From: Thermosynechococcus sichuanensis E542
GTDB lineage: Bacteria; Cyanobacteriota; Cyanobacteriia; Thermosynechococcales; Thermosynechococcaceae
Direction: 5' to 3'
Assembly: GCF_003555505.1 (NCBI RefSeq)
Contig: NZ_CP032152.1
Span: forward strand, 744,001 to 808,000
DNA length: 64,000 bases
Shown here: piece by piece, positions 52,226 through 63,644 of the stretch
How positions within the stretch are numbered: the first letter of the stretch is position 1
Layout: every line of letters begins with the position of its first letter
Notes under the pieces: generated by a model
What the model saw: only the letters and a program-made list of their open reading frames with translations
Told to the model about the DNA's origin: nothing
The model's database searches: none
Made by a program: the position numbers and the translations under genes

Positions 52226-52957
52226 TTATCGTTTCACCAACTCCCCTTGGCGCAGGCGTTTTTCAATATCCCGGGCCGTGGCTCCTTCGTTTTGCCAGAA
52301 GGCAGCCGCATCAATGCGATCCTGTTTACCGACGAGAAACTTGCAGTAGGTTTCCCCCATGGCATAGCACTGCAACTCGATACAACTCAAGGGCTTTTGA
52401 ATCAATCCCGTAAAGAAGCCCGCAAAAAGACCAGCATAGATGTAGCAGACCGGCTTACCCACATCCCCCAAGGTGCGTGCCACCACGGAGTCAAAGATAT
52501 TGATGAACATAAAACCATTCTTTTGCTCCGTGAGATCCACTTCCCAGTTGCCCCAGCCTAAGGTTGTAAAGGGCCACCACCACGCCTCAAGGAGAAATGT
52601 CAAAGCACTCTTGCGTAGCTCGCGCTGGTACTCCTGCTCAAAGTGTTGCTTAAAGACAACGGCATCGCGTTTGCCCCACTCTTCACCAATTCTGTACATG
52701 ACGAGGGTAGAGGCAGAGCCAACTTCCTCTTCGAGACCTTCCACTAAACCGATAACAAAGTCTTCTGTCGCTAGGGCGATCCGCTGATCATACCAGTCAG
52801 TAATGCTGCCCCGTTGGTGATCAAATTGCAGATAGTCCCGCAGGCTATAGTGATTCGTGCGCGTCGGATGAGTTTGGTGTAACTGATGGTGATAACCCTG
52901 AGCAGGAGTCATAGCACTAGCACTCCCAGCAGGTCGAGACGGCGTGACAGAAACCAT
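52226..52957 (-). CDS. V4R (4-vinyl reductase) domain protein
   Basis: A 243-residue protein whose C-terminal half is a V4R domain, a small-molecule-binding fold found in proteins linked to bacteriochlorophyll and bilin metabolism. Hallmarks are LVMYRIGEEWG, FEQEYQRELRKSALTFLLEAWWW, YIYAGLFAGFFTGLIQKPLSCIELQCYAMGETYCKFLV. Two Cys near the end (SCIELQC) may bind a ligand or metal. The start is ambiguous: ATG 52957 gives the full frame, but ATG 52912 may be the true one. First gene of the run with two phycobiliprotein-like genes. Confidence 0.82.
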   Translation of the reverse strand: MVSVTPSRPAGSASAMTPAQGYHHQLHQTHPTRTNHYSLRDYLQFDHQRGSITDWYDQRIALATEDFVIGLVEGLEEEVGSASTLVMYRIGEEWGKRDAVVFKQHFEQEYQRELRKSALTFLLEAWWWPFTTLGWGNWEVDLTEQKNGFMFINIFDSVVARTLGDVGKPVCYIYAGLFAGFFTGLIQKPLSCIELQCYAMGETYCKFLVGKQDRIDAAAFWQNEGATARDIEKRLRQGELVKR

Positions 52958-53063
52958 AGATCAGCGAATTGCCCCCTATTGTGCGTTAGGTACTAAGCAG
53001 CCACACTTTTTAGGCTAAAAGATTTTTCAGGGTTGTGACGCCGTACTCCCACTGATTTTTTGT

Positions 53064-55148
<2,085 letters not shown>

Positions 55149-56069
55149 CTATTCTTGACTATGTTTGGGACGTGGTTTGGCCACATGGGGCAGTCCCCAG
55201 CCCAGTTTCTGCCGCAGGACATGGAAAAATTCTGGCGCCCGCAGGCGAATAAAGCGGGCACGGTAGGGGGCACGTTGCACAAACACTTGATCCTCCGGCT
55301 GAATGTAGCAGCCTGCATTACCATCCACCACAAGAATCAGATGTTTGAAGGGGTTTGCTGGATAGATCCACACGGGTTCGCTGTTGGCAAAGACAAGGGC
55401 ACGGGAGGCTAAGGAGTGGGGACAAATGGGTACCAATTGTAAAGCCGCCACACCGGGGGTAATCACAGGGCCACCCGCCGAGAGGGCATAGGCTGTAGAA
55501 CCGGTGGGGGTGGAAAGAATCAGACCATCGGCAGCAATATCAACACGGGCATGGGCACCCACATCCACTTCAAAGTGGCACATTCCCGTCAGGGGTTCTT
55601 TGTGGATCACCATTTCATTGAGGGAGAGGGCTTCCCAAATGACGGTTTGATCCCGCAGGACTTGAACCGTGAGCATCGTGCGATCTTCAATCGTGTAGTC
55701 CCCCCGCAGCACTTGATCAAGGGCAGGCTCAAGATCAGCCACATAGCCCTCAGTGAGAAAACCCAAGTGCCCGGTGTTGATGGTGAGCAGTGGAATCTCA
55801 CAGGGTGCCAACTGCCGAAACGCAGATAAGACGGTGCCATCGCCGCCAAGAACAACCGCAAAGGCCATGGAAGCATCAAAGCCGGGGGGCACCAGTTGAT
55901 CAATGGGGGTATGGCAGACGGGACTATCGGGACGAGAATAGCCAAGAATGCCACCAATCCCTGTGGCCATGTGCACTTCCCAGCCCTGAAGTTCTAAAAT
56001 TTGGCGGACACGGTTGGCCAATTCGACCGCAAGGGGTTTGCCTTCGTTGTAGATGATCCCCGCCTTCAC
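55149..56069 (-). CDS. nadK: NAD kinase
   Basis: Phosphorylates NAD to NADP. The 306 residues contain the GGDGT motif ([13 protein letters not shown]), [12 protein letters not shown], and [23 protein letters not shown]. Cyanobacteria carry two NAD kinases; I cannot tell from sequence which paralogue this is. It ends 39 bases before ligA starts and follows ycf39 by 8 bases, so the three may be co-transcribed. A link between ligA (NAD+ user) and nadK is coincidental as far as can be seen. Confidence 0.95.
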   Translation of the reverse strand: MKAGIIYNEGKPLAVELANRVRQILELQGWEVHMATGIGGILGYSRPDSPVCHTPIDQLVPPGFDASMAFAVVLGGDGTVLSAFRQLAPCEIPLLTINTGHLGFLTEGYVADLEPALDQVLRGDYTIEDRTMLTVQVLRDQTVIWEALSLNEMVIHKEPLTGMCHFEVDVGAHARVDIAADGLILSTPTGSTAYALSAGGPVITPGVAALQLVPICPHSLASRALVFANSEPVWIYPANPFKHLILVVDGNAGCYIQPEDQVFVQRAPYRARFIRLRAPEFFHVLRQKLGWGLPHVAKPRPKHSQE

Positions 56070-56077
56070 AGCAACTC

Positions 56078-57070
56078 CTAGGGGGTGGACTTAAAGGGAC
56101 TGCGTTTTTTGCGTCCAGATTTTTTTTGTTTGGCTTTTTCGTAGTCCAATTCTTTGAGTTTACGCAGAATTCGGGTGAAATAGTCCTGTAAATAGGCCTC
56201 AAGGGTCAGGGTTTCGCTGGGATCGAGGTCAAAGGTGCGATAGACTTCCTCCATCGGGGCATTGAAGACGCGACCACTGGCAATCACTTCCGTAAAGGCA
56301 AGGCGATCGCTAATGTTCCATGTCCACTGAAACCACTGGGTGGCCTGCCGTGCCGCTCGCAAAACCCCAATGGGCAAGCGGGTAATTTTCGCCTCCTGTC
56401 CTGAGAGATTTTCACATAGCTTAATAATTTCATCGGCTGTCCAAGCGCGGGTGCCCGCGAGGTCAAAGGTTTTGCCATAGGTTGCTGGCCGATCAATGGC
56501 ACGCACGGCAAATTTGGCCACGTCCTGAGTATCCATGTAGGCAATGGCGGTGGACTCTCCCAAAACCCAGATGGATTGATTTTCCAGAATCGGGATCGCG
56601 TATTGGCCAATTAATCCCTGAAAGAAGCCACAGGGACGCAGGATCGTGTAGTTTAGCCCTGATTCGCGCAAAAAGTCTTCAGTACAGTGTTTGATTTGCA
56701 TCAGGGGCACGTGGGGATAGTCCTGCGCTCCCATAATCGAGAAAAAGATCAGGTGTTCAATATCAGCAGCTTGGGCAGCCTGAATCAAGTTGACTTTGCC
56801 TTGCCAATCCACGGCTTCAATCGTCAGCGTGTCCGTGGGGCGAGTGGCAGAGGCATCAATGACCACCGAGGCTTTGGCGTACTGCAATGCCTCAAGAATA
56901 CTGTCGGCAGCACAGAGGTTTCCCTGAAGAATGGTGGCGCCCCATTCCCGCAGAAACGTAGCTTTGGCTGGACTGCGGACAAAACAATAGACCTGATGTC
57001 CTTCATCTAAGGCACGGCGCACAATTTGCCGCCCCAAGGTACCCGTACCGCCAACAATAAAAACGTTCAT
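56078..57070 (-). CDS. ycf39: Ycf39-type atypical short-chain dehydrogenase
   Basis: A 330-residue NAD(P)-binding protein. The N-terminal Rossmann motif is [20 protein letters not shown], followed by [29 protein letters not shown] and [13 protein letters not shown], as in Ycf39. Ycf39 binds high-light-inducible proteins and delivers chlorophyll during photosystem II assembly. The catalytic Tyr of classical SDRs is absent, as usual for this family. The C-terminus is highly basic ([16 protein letters not shown]), longer than I expect. Confidence 0.92.
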   Translation of the reverse strand: MNVFIVGGTGTLGRQIVRRALDEGHQVYCFVRSPAKATFLREWGATILQGNLCAADSILEALQYAKASVVIDASATRPTDTLTIEAVDWQGKVNLIQAAQAADIEHLIFFSIMGAQDYPHVPLMQIKHCTEDFLRESGLNYTILRPCGFFQGLIGQYAIPILENQSIWVLGESTAIAYMDTQDVAKFAVRAIDRPATYGKTFDLAGTRAWTADEIIKLCENLSGQEAKITRLPIGVLRAARQATQWFQWTWNISDRLAFTEVIASGRVFNAPMEEVYRTFDLDPSETLTLEAYLQDYFTRILRKLKELDYEKAKQKKSGRKKRSPFKSTP

Positions 57071-57186
57071 GAAAAACTCTAGTCATAAATCTTAACTTTT
57101 GTAATACTTTATCAGAATTCCCGACATGGGCGATCGCAAAGCGTACCCTTTGGGGATCATCCTTCCCCTGAGCCAATGAAGACAGA

Positions 57187-57690
57187 TTAGGACGCAAAGT
57201 CTTCACAGTGGAGCGTCTCCCACGTCTTGCGTCCCGTCACGGGATTGGTGCCACTGGCAACCTTGCAGAGCTTGCGTTGGGCGTCTTCCCGCAGTTCGAC
57301 ATCCGTAAAGTCAGCACCGGTGATAATGGCGTCGTCAAAGTTGGTATTAAAGGCAAAGGCACCTTCAAGGATGGCATTGGTGAGATTGGCCTTGGTCAGC
57401 CGTGCAGTGTCCAATGTGGCGTAGCGTAAATCGGCACCTTCAAGGTTAGCCGTTTCCATATTGGCGCCAAAGAAGCTCACCCCCTGAAGATTGGTGTGGC
57501 TGAGGTTGCTGTGGAAGAGGTTGGCTTTTGTGAATTCCGACCCCCGCAGATCCCGCCCAGAAAAATCCATATTGATCAGGGCTTCTTTCGTGTAATCTTC
57601 AGCGATCGCCCCCGTGGGGGTCAACAGAATCCACAGGAGTGCCAATAGCAGTGCTACACACCAGCGCCAGTAACGGCAAATGGTTGTCAT
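57187..57690 (-). CDS. Thylakoid-lumenal pentapeptide-repeat protein
   Basis: A 167-residue protein from ATG 57690 with a signal peptide (CRYWRWCVALLLALLWILL, cleavage after AIA). Pentapeptide repeats follow (SGRDLRGSEFTKANLFHSNLSHTNL...). The C-terminus has two Cys (KLCKVASG...LHCEDF). It resembles plant lumenal TL17-type proteins. The function is unknown. The longer frame starting near 57723 lacks a ribosome-binding site. Confidence 0.85.
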   Translation of the reverse strand: MTTICRYWRWCVALLLALLWILLTPTGAIAEDYTKEALINMDFSGRDLRGSEFTKANLFHSNLSHTNLQGVSFFGANMETANLEGADLRYATLDTARLTKANLTNAILEGAFAFNTNFDDAIITGADFTDVELREDAQRKLCKVASGTNPVTGRKTWETLHCEDFAS

Positions 57691-57738
57691 GACAGCCGAG
57701 GATGACAGTAGCATAGGCAACACTAGAGTTAATGTGAA

Positions 57739-58353
57739 GTGTCTATTGTTCAGATTATCAGTATGGAGATTTCTGAGGTTGAGTGGGTACGGGATACCTT
57801 TATTGATGATGGCTATGCTGCAGGCTACTTTCTCATGGGGGAAGGCGATGATCTAGAGTGGTACACCAGCCGCCAGCGGGCATTGATTCCCCTTGATGAG
57901 CGGTTTCGCTACCCCAAGTCTTTGCAGCGGGTGCTCAATCAAAATCGCTTTCAAGTGGCGATTAACCGCGACTTTGCTGCTGTGGTTGAGGGGTGTGCCG
58001 ATCGCCCCAGTACGTGGATAACGCCCCGTCTCAAGGAGGTGTACCATCTGCTTTACGCTACGGGTTGGGCAGTGAGTTTTGAAACGTGGCAGGGCGATGA
58101 ACTCGCAGGGGGGATTCTCGGTATTGTTATTGGCGGCGCATTTATTGGTGAGTCCATGTTCTATCGCATCCCCGATGGCTCGAAGGTGGCGATGGTGAAA
58201 CTGGTGGAGCATCTGCGGCGTCGCGGCTTTCTGCTCTTTGATGCCCAACTGCAAAATCCCCATCTTGAGCGCTTTGGGGCATATGTTGTCAGCGATCGCG
58301 AGTATCGACAACTATTGGCACAGGCCATTCGTAAACCCTGTCAATTTTTCTAA
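57739..58353 (+). CDS. aat: Leucyl/phenylalanyl-tRNA-protein transferase
   Basis: Transfers Leu or Phe from tRNA to N-terminal Arg or Lys of proteins, tagging them for Clp degradation. The 204 residues contain [33 protein letters not shown], the C[16 protein letters not shown] block, [21 protein letters not shown] and [27 protein letters not shown]. It is slightly shorter than the E. coli enzyme. GTG 57739 is the longest start; ATG 57763 is possible. An open frame continues directly after its TAA. Confidence 0.92.
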   Translation: MSIVQIISMEISEVEWVRDTFIDDGYAAGYFLMGEGDDLEWYTSRQRALIPLDERFRYPKSLQRVLNQNRFQVAINRDFAAVVEGCADRPSTWITPRLKEVYHLLYATGWAVSFETWQGDELAGGILGIVIGGAFIGESMFYRIPDGSKVAMVKLVEHLRRRGFLLFDAQLQNPHLERFGAYVVSDREYRQLLAQAIRKPCQFF

Positions 58354-58599
58354 ATTATTATTGTTGGTCTGATCATTTTCATTCCTTTCATCATCATTTT
58401 TGCGATCGTCAGGTTTATTTTCAATTTCTTTGCTGGCAACCGGCCGCAGCCTGAGTACCGCTCTCGCCCCTCCTATCACTACGACGATGACGATCGCTAT
58501 CGCAGTTACTCTAGCTATGATGATAGTTACTCGAGCCGCAGTGATGATGAGGGTGGACATTCGCTTCGGGCAGTTGGTAACTGGATTAACCCCTACTAG
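58354..58599 (+). CDS. Small membrane protein after aat, without a normal start codon
   Basis: An 81-codon frame follows the aat TAA directly and in the same frame, ending at TAG 58599. It begins IIIVGLIIFIPFIIIFAIVRFIF, a perfect membrane helix, then FFAGNRPQPEYRSRPSYHYDDDD, a Tyr/Ser/Asp-rich tail (YRSYSSYDDSYSSRSDD), and ends GNWINPY. The composition is far from random and the frame is open throughout. No ATG, GTG or TTG lies in frame; ATT codons at 58354-58362 are the only candidates. See the finding. Confidence 0.5.
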   Translation: MIIVGLIIFIPFIIIFAIVRFIFNFFAGNRPQPEYRSRPSYHYDDDDRYRSYSSYDDSYSSRSDDEGGHSLRAVGNWINPY

Positions 58600-58654
58600 A
58601 ATTGAAGGCCAAAATGCTAAAATAGCGTCGTTCCGTAGCACATGAGACACTCTC

Positions 58655-59173
58655 TTGACGCAAGCGACTAATCTTCCGGGCATTGATTCCCCCCAAATTG
58701 ATGAGTTTTTGCAAGAATTAGCAACAATCCAGGACTCTGGTCCTAAGCGGATTGCGCTCCTTGGCTCGCGTCATGTCCCGATTACGCATCAGCACCTCAT
58801 TGAAATGATGAGCTATGCCCTCGTGCTGGCGGGCAACCGCTTGATGACCTCAGGTGCTGTTGGAACCAATGCCGCGGCGATTCGGGGAGCCATGCGGGCA
58901 GACCCCAATTTGTTGACCGTGATCTTGCCCCAGAGTCTCGAGCGCCAGCCTCGCGAGTCCCGCCAACAACTGGATAAGGTGATGCACTTGGTGGAAAAAC
59001 CCGAAAATGATCACCTGCCCCTCGCCGAAGCCAGTTCTCTCTGTAATCAGGAAATTATTTCCCGCTGCCAGCAACTGATTTGCTTTGCTTTCCACGATAG
59101 CCACACGCTACTGCAAACCTGTGAACTGGCGGAAGAACAGCATAAGGTGGTGACGCTCTTTTACTTTGATTAG
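58655..59173 (+). CDS. DprA-like/SLOG Rossmann-fold protein
   Basis: A 172-residue protein from TTG 58655. It has IALLGSRHVPITHQHLIEMM and GNRLMTSGAVGTNAAAIRGAM, a nucleotide-binding Rossmann pattern like that of DNA-processing protein DprA and the wider SLOG superfamily. It lacks the remaining DprA domains. The exact role (DNA binding or nucleotide-derived signal sensing) is unknown. The gene is 55 bases after the start-less ORF. Confidence 0.75.
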   Translation: MTQATNLPGIDSPQIDEFLQELATIQDSGPKRIALLGSRHVPITHQHLIEMMSYALVLAGNRLMTSGAVGTNAAAIRGAMRADPNLLTVILPQSLERQPRESRQQLDKVMHLVEKPENDHLPLAEASSLCNQEIISRCQQLICFAFHDSHTLLQTCELAEEQHKVVTLFYFD

Positions 59174-59249
59174 CCGCGGACGGTTTTCCCCACCTAGGGC
59201 GATTGAGTCCCCATGCCAGAATGGGAGCAGGGTTGAAGGTTGATACTCC

Positions 59250-59510
59250 ATGAGCAGCTTCTACAACTGGTATCGGAATCTGTTGCGGCATCCCAAGTAT
59301 CGCTGGTTGATTATTGCCGCGAGCTTGATTTATCTGCTCAGTCCTTTGGATATTTCACCGGATCTGGTGCCGATCCTTGGTCAGTTGGATGATGTCACGG
59401 TCATGGTGATCCTTGCCAGTGAGCTAACACAATTGCTGGTGGAGCGGATGAAAAGCCGGCGATCGCCCAACATCACTACGACCGTAGATGTGGAAGCAGA
59501 GCAAGTCTAG
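59250..59510 (+). CDS. DUF1232 (YkvA-like) membrane protein
   Basis: An 86-residue protein with the DUF1232 core WLIIAASLIYLLSPLDISPDLVPILGQLDD, a membrane segment with the conserved SPxDxxPD motif. The C-terminus is polar. The family function is unknown. It is convergent with a small membrane protein gene across 3 bases. Confidence 0.88.
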   Translation: MSSFYNWYRNLLRHPKYRWLIIAASLIYLLSPLDISPDLVPILGQLDDVTVMVILASELTQLLVERMKSRRSPNITTTVDVEAEQV

Positions 59511-59513
59511 GGA

Positions 59514-59783
59514 TTAGTCTCGCGATCGCAAGTCACTGCCCACAGAGCGCAGCAGCCAGCGGTTTTGCACATAGCTGAGGGCACCGTTAATCAGTGCGGC
59601 TGCCATCAAGATGCCAATAGCGGGCATAAAGAGGGGTTCCCAGAGGCTGATCCAGAGATCAAAGCCAAGGGGTAGCTCCAAGGAGCGCCCCACAAGGGCA
59701 GCCACAAACCAGCCAAAACTGGCAAGGACAAAGAAGGTATCCGCCACCAAGAGCCAATTGATCACTTCCCGCAGCCGTGCCAT
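59514..59783 (-). CDS. Small two-helix membrane protein, unknown
   Basis: An 89-residue protein from ATG 59783. It has two membrane helices (LLVADTFFVLASFGWFVAALVG and PLFMPAIGILMAAALINGAL) and a basic end (NRWLLRSVGSDLRSRD). The upstream in-frame ATG at 59831 lies inside the TPR gene. It starts 2 bases after the TPR gene ends, so the two are likely co-translated. The family is not recognised. Confidence 0.75.
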   Translation of the reverse strand: MARLREVINWLLVADTFFVLASFGWFVAALVGRSLELPLGFDLWISLWEPLFMPAIGILMAAALINGALSYVQNRWLLRSVGSDLRSRD

Positions 59784-59785
59784 AG

Positions 59786-60229
59786 TTACCCCCCCAGTAC
59801 CCACTGTTTGACGCGGGCAAGGCTCTCCCAATTGGGCTTGCGCTTCAGACCGTCGGCAAAGTTATCAATGACCTCTTGGCGCAGCTCAGCCACAGCGGCA
59901 ACAACGGTTTGTGCCAATTCAATGTGGGGACGAACCCCCTTTTGGCCTGTTTCTAGCATCGCCACTGCAAGGTTAATGCGGGCTTGGGGGTCTTCAGGAT
60001 TCAGTTTGACCGCTTTTTGAGCTGCCTTTAGGGCAGACTGGGGTTTGTCATCGAGAAGATAGAGCCACGCCAAGCAGGTCCAAGCGGCGCTACTTTTTTG
60101 CGCCCGCTGGCAAATCTCTTTGAATGTGGGAATGAGTTCTGAGGCAGTTGCCCCTTCTTTGTAGCGGGCGATCGCCGCCTCAAATTGACGTTCAACGTCG
60201 CTCACCGGCTGAGATGGGGTCAAGGGCAA
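59786..60229 (-). CDS. TPR-repeat protein
   Basis: A 147-residue helical protein with tetratricopeptide-like repeats: AWTCLAWLYLLDDKPQSALKAAQKAVKLNPEDPQARINLAVAMLETGQ. Such folds bind partner proteins. It lies 6 bases downstream of the A-type Fe-S carrier gene and directly upstream of a small membrane protein, suggesting one transcript. The role is unknown. Confidence 0.82.
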   Translation of the reverse strand: MPLTPSQPVSDVERQFEAAIARYKEGATASELIPTFKEICQRAQKSSAAWTCLAWLYLLDDKPQSALKAAQKAVKLNPEDPQARINLAVAMLETGQKGVRPHIELAQTVVAAVAELRQEVIDNFADGLKRKPNWESLARVKQWVLGG

Positions 60230-60235
60230 GACTCC

Positions 60236-60592
60236 TTAGGCAGAAAATGAGGTACCACAGCCACAGGTTTGGGTGGCATTGGGATTGGTGAACTTAAATC
60301 CACCGCCAATAAGGGCATCACTGTAATCGAGCACCAAGCCATAGATGTAGAGCATACTCTTGGGATCGGAGACCACCTTGAAGCCATCGTAGTCAAAGAC
60401 TTCATCATCGGGACGGATATTGGCGGGGTCTTCAAAGTCCATCGTGTAGGACATTCCCGAGCAGCCACCCCCTTTGACACCCACCCGTAAACACAGGTCT
60501 TTGCCGTGCTTATTGCGGAGTTCGAGCACGTGCTTGAGGGCAGCTTCGGTCATCATGATTCCCTTGGCGGCTTGTGTGGCCTGTGTCATCAC
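60236..60592 (-). CDS. A-type iron-sulfur cluster carrier (IscA/SufA/ErpA family)
   Basis: A 118-residue protein that carries Fe-S clusters to target proteins. The three ligand cysteines are present: Cys44 in GVKGGGCSGMSYT and Cys110-Gly-Cys112 in TCGCGTSF near the C-terminus. Conserved LIGGGFKFTNPNA precedes them. Which of the IscA/SufA/ErpA groups it belongs to cannot be decided here. ATG 60592 is one of several closely spaced Met codons. Confidence 0.93.
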   Translation of the reverse strand: MMTQATQAAKGIMMTEAALKHVLELRNKHGKDLCLRVGVKGGGCSGMSYTMDFEDPANIRPDDEVFDYDGFKVVSDPKSMLYIYGLVLDYSDALIGGGFKFTNPNATQTCGCGTSFSA

Positions 60593-60629
60593 CCACTCCT
60601 GAAAGACTCCAAACTTTATCGTAGCAAGT

Positions 60630-62066
60630 TCAGCGCTGGGTCACCATCTCATGGGCACGCTTAAAGGCTTCGTCAAGCACCTCAGAGAGGGTGGGATGGG
60701 TGTGGACATTAAAGGCCAAGTGGCTCACCGTCTGGCGATCGCGAATGGCATTGGCGGCCTCTTGAATTAAATCCGAAGCATGGAGACCAAAAATATGCGC
60801 CCCCAGTAGCTCGCCCGTATCCGCACGGAAGATCACCTTGGCTAGGCCATCGGTTTCCGTTTCCGCCAGTGCCTTGGAGTTACCCTTAAAGTAGGTACGT
60901 GCCACCTGCACCTCAAAGCCTTCTTTTTCCCCTAGCTCACGGGCTTGGGGTTCCGTCAAGCCGACAAAGCTCATTTCGGGGTGGGTAAAGGCCGCCGCAG
61001 GAATACTGCGATAATCCACTTGGCGAGGCCGACCGACAATTGTTTCGACAACGGCAATCCCCTGCGCCGAAGCCGCATGAGCCAGCATCATTTTCCCCGT
61101 GGCGTCACCGATCGCCCATAAATGAGGTACTGGTTCGCCCTCTTTAGTAACTGCTAGATAGTCATCCACGGGAATGAAGCCGCGCTTATCAGTCGTCACA
61201 CCCACGCTCTCTAGACCAATGTCTTGAGTGGCGGGAATACGCCCCGTGGCCACAAGGCAGGCATCCACCTCTAGGACATCCACCACTTCTTTGGTTTTGG
61301 CATCCGCTAATTCAATGACTACTGGGCTACCGGGAATTACCCGCTGGGCGAGTGTACCGCTGTAGGTTTCAATGTCGCGAGGGGCAATCAAGACGCGCTG
61401 TGCCTGTTTGGCGATATCTGGATCAAAGGTGGGCATCAGTTGATCCAGCGCTTCAATCATGGTCACTTCGCTGCCGAGGGCAGTGTAAATATCAGCAAAT
61501 TCTAGGCCAATGTAGCCACTGCCAATAATGGCTACCCACTGGGGTAACCAATCCAGCTTAATGGCGTCGTCACTGGTATAGACAGTTTTGCCATCCACTT
61601 CAATACCGGGGGGCACCCAAGGCACTGACCCCGTGGCAATGATAATGTCCTTGGCGGTAACAATTTTTTCCCCGCTGGGGGTGGTGATACTCACTTTTTG
61701 GGAACCCGCCACTTTCCCTCGGCCAATGAGCGTATCCACACCAAGACGCTTGAGGCTGTTGGTGAGATCACTGCGGATTTTTTGCACCAGATTGGCAGCA
61801 TGGGCAGCAACCCCAGCCCGATCCACGCTCACTTGCCCCAGTTGAATGCCAAGGGCTTGCCAATGACTGGCTTGGCGCAGTTCCCGTACCCGTCCGGCTG
61901 CCGCAAGGAGAGCCTTTGAGGGAATACAGCCGCGATTGACGCAGGTGCCCCCCATTTCTGCGGCTTCGACAATGGCCGTTTTTAGACCGACACTGACGGC
62001 ATGGAGAGCAGCCCCATGTCCCCCCACACCAGCACCGATAATTACGAGATCGTAGTCAAAGCTCAA
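60630..62066 (-). CDS. lpdA: Dihydrolipoamide dehydrogenase (E3)
   Basis: The flavoprotein that reoxidises dihydrolipoyl groups of pyruvate dehydrogenase and glycine decarboxylase. In 478 residues it shows the FAD motif [16 protein letters not shown], the redox pair [16 protein letters not shown], the NAD motif [33 protein letters not shown], and the C-terminal His-Glu pair in [14 protein letters not shown]. Length and all motifs are standard. Confidence 0.96.
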   Translation of the reverse strand: MSFDYDLVIIGAGVGGHGAALHAVSVGLKTAIVEAAEMGGTCVNRGCIPSKALLAAAGRVRELRQASHWQALGIQLGQVSVDRAGVAAHAANLVQKIRSDLTNSLKRLGVDTLIGRGKVAGSQKVSITTPSGEKIVTAKDIIIATGSVPWVPPGIEVDGKTVYTSDDAIKLDWLPQWVAIIGSGYIGLEFADIYTALGSEVTMIEALDQLMPTFDPDIAKQAQRVLIAPRDIETYSGTLAQRVIPGSPVVIELADAKTKEVVDVLEVDACLVATGRIPATQDIGLESVGVTTDKRGFIPVDDYLAVTKEGEPVPHLWAIGDATGKMMLAHAASAQGIAVVETIVGRPRQVDYRSIPAAAFTHPEMSFVGLTEPQARELGEKEGFEVQVARTYFKGNSKALAETETDGLAKVIFRADTGELLGAHIFGLHASDLIQEAANAIRDRQTVSHLAFNVHTHPTLSEVLDEAFKRAHEMVTQR

Positions 62067-62124
62067 GGACGGTTCTCCCCAACTGCATTCCCTTAGCTTA
62101 CCAAAGGCTGCTCCTCGTGAGAAC

Positions 62125-63087
62125 TTAGGCTTTTTGGCTATAGGCAGTTAAGGGTTCCTTGATCCAGCGAATATAGAGATGTTTGAAGGTGGATTTGAGG
62201 ACGCGCGGCGCGCCAAAGTCAATGGGCATCATCTGCTGCGGCAGTTGCCAATCCCAAATCGCCAACTCATGGGGCTGCGCCAAGGGAAACTCGATCTCAC
62301 TCAGCTCATAGTTGTAGCCGAGGGCAGTGGCAGCGCGTTGGGTGGGAATACGTTCAGGATCTACATTGAGGATAGCCACAAGGGCGCGATCGAGGGCAAA
62401 GACATCACGACTGGCACCCAAAACATTCAGGGGTCGCGGCGTTCCGCCACTGGGGCCGTTGCCTTCATGGCCGATAATGCCATCCACAATCGTGAGGTCG
62501 GGGGCGATCGCCCGTGCAGTTTCCACAAGCATGCGGCCAAAGCGATCGGCATCCTTACCGGCTTCCATGTGCCACCATGCCTTCATTTTGCCGGGGACAC
62601 AGCCAAAGAGATTCTTCACTCCAAGGGTGAGGGTGAGTTGCACATGGGATTTGACCTTAGGCAGGTTAATGACAACATCGGCGGCCATCGCTTCTTTGCT
62701 CAGGCGCAGGTGGGCAAATTCCGGATTGTCGGTGGCATAGCGATCGCCATGGAATTCAATGACAGGCAAATTCAATTCCCGAATAAAGGGCAAGTAGCCA
62801 TTGTTGCGGGCGACCCCCAGTGCCGAACCAAAGGCAGGTCCATCCCCTAGGAAGGGTTGTCCCCCCACCGCCTGCACCATTTTGGCGACGCAATAGACCA
62901 GTTCTGGGCGAGTGACGCATTCGTGTTTCGGCCGTGCGCCGGTGAGTAAATTCGGCTTCAGCAGCACGCGATCGCCCGGTTTAACCATCGCCGCCATTCC
63001 CCCCAAGGGCGCTAGCAGTTCCTCAAGGGAGGCACTGAGACAGTCAAGGTCATAGGATGTTGCCCGCAGCAGACTCACGCTTGGCAT
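62125..63087 (-). CDS. DUF362-domain protein
   Basis: A 320-residue protein of the DUF362 family. Conserved blocks are [48 protein letters not shown] and [35 protein letters not shown]362 proteins are often iron-sulfur associated, but no ferredoxin-type Cys cluster is seen here. ATG 63087 has GAGGAG upstream; an earlier in-frame ATG adds 11 non-conserved residues. Function unknown. Confidence 0.85.
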   Translation of the reverse strand: MPSVSLLRATSYDLDCLSASLEELLAPLGGMAAMVKPGDRVLLKPNLLTGARPKHECVTRPELVYCVAKMVQAVGGQPFLGDGPAFGSALGVARNNGYLPFIRELNLPVIEFHGDRYATDNPEFAHLRLSKEAMAADVVINLPKVKSHVQLTLTLGVKNLFGCVPGKMKAWWHMEAGKDADRFGRMLVETARAIAPDLTIVDGIIGHEGNGPSGGTPRPLNVLGASRDVFALDRALVAILNVDPERIPTQRAATALGYNYELSEIEFPLAQPHELAIWDWQLPQQMMPIDFGAPRVLKSTFKHLYIRWIKEPLTAYSQKA

Positions 63088-63239
63088 CGGAGGCTCCTCT
63101 TCACTGGCGTTGTTTCTCAACAGTGTGCCACAAAGATAAAATTGAGTTTTTTTGTTCAGTGGCGTCCTGAGAAGGTACCCCCTTGCAAACTAACATTGGA
63201 TGGTGAAAAAGCTGCAAAAAGATACGATAGAGAAGAGAG

Positions 63240-63644
63240 ATGTCTGCGAACGAGCGATCGCGAATGCCCCAAGGCCTTGAGTCAGAATTTCGGCAGCAGG
63301 TGGATCGCCTGCATCGCTTTACCGTTCTCATGCGCTGGAGTGTGGTGCTCTTTCTTTGGCTCACTGTGGGTACCTTGAGTCTCTGGGGCTTCCGTTATGA
63401 AATTAGCTTGATGCGGGAGCATTTTACGTGGGCAGCGTTGCGCTATGGCATTCTCTTCAACCGGCTGCCAGCGATCGGTTTGGCGCTGTGCATTGGCATG
63501 ACCCTGAGTGTTCTCTACTGGCAGACCCGCAACATTTTCTGGGGCAGATCCCGCCGGTGGCAGCAACGCCTAGAAAAACAAGTCCTGCGCATTCGGCAGC
63601 AAGGGCAACGTCATCCCCTATGGCATTGGGTGTGTCGGCAGTAG
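63240..63644 (+). CDS. Two-helix membrane protein, unknown
   Basis: A 134-residue protein with an N-terminal polar part, two membrane helices (WSVVLFLWLTVGTLSLWGF and AIGLALCIGMTLSVLYW), and a basic C-terminus (RSRRWQQRLEKQVLRIRQQGQRH). I do not recognise the family. The last 27 bases overlap the convergent protease gene. Confidence 0.7.
   Translation: MSANERSRMPQGLESEFRQQVDRLHRFTVLMRWSVVLFLWLTVGTLSLWGFRYEISLMREHFTWAALRYGILFNRLPAIGLALCIGMTLSVLYWQTRNIFWGRSRRWQQRLEKQVLRIRQQGQRHPLWHWVCRQ

Noticed and set aside
57071-57186. Possible petM or tRNA gene next to ycf39
   Set aside because: No open frame with a membrane helix and no cloverleaf arms in this AT-rich gap.
58312-58683. 123-codon minus-strand frame opposite the ORF after aat
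   Set aside because: Its Ile/Val/Ala-rich repeats are the complement of the Asp/Tyr/Ser-rich tail; the plus-strand frame has a proper membrane helix and a gene-like context.
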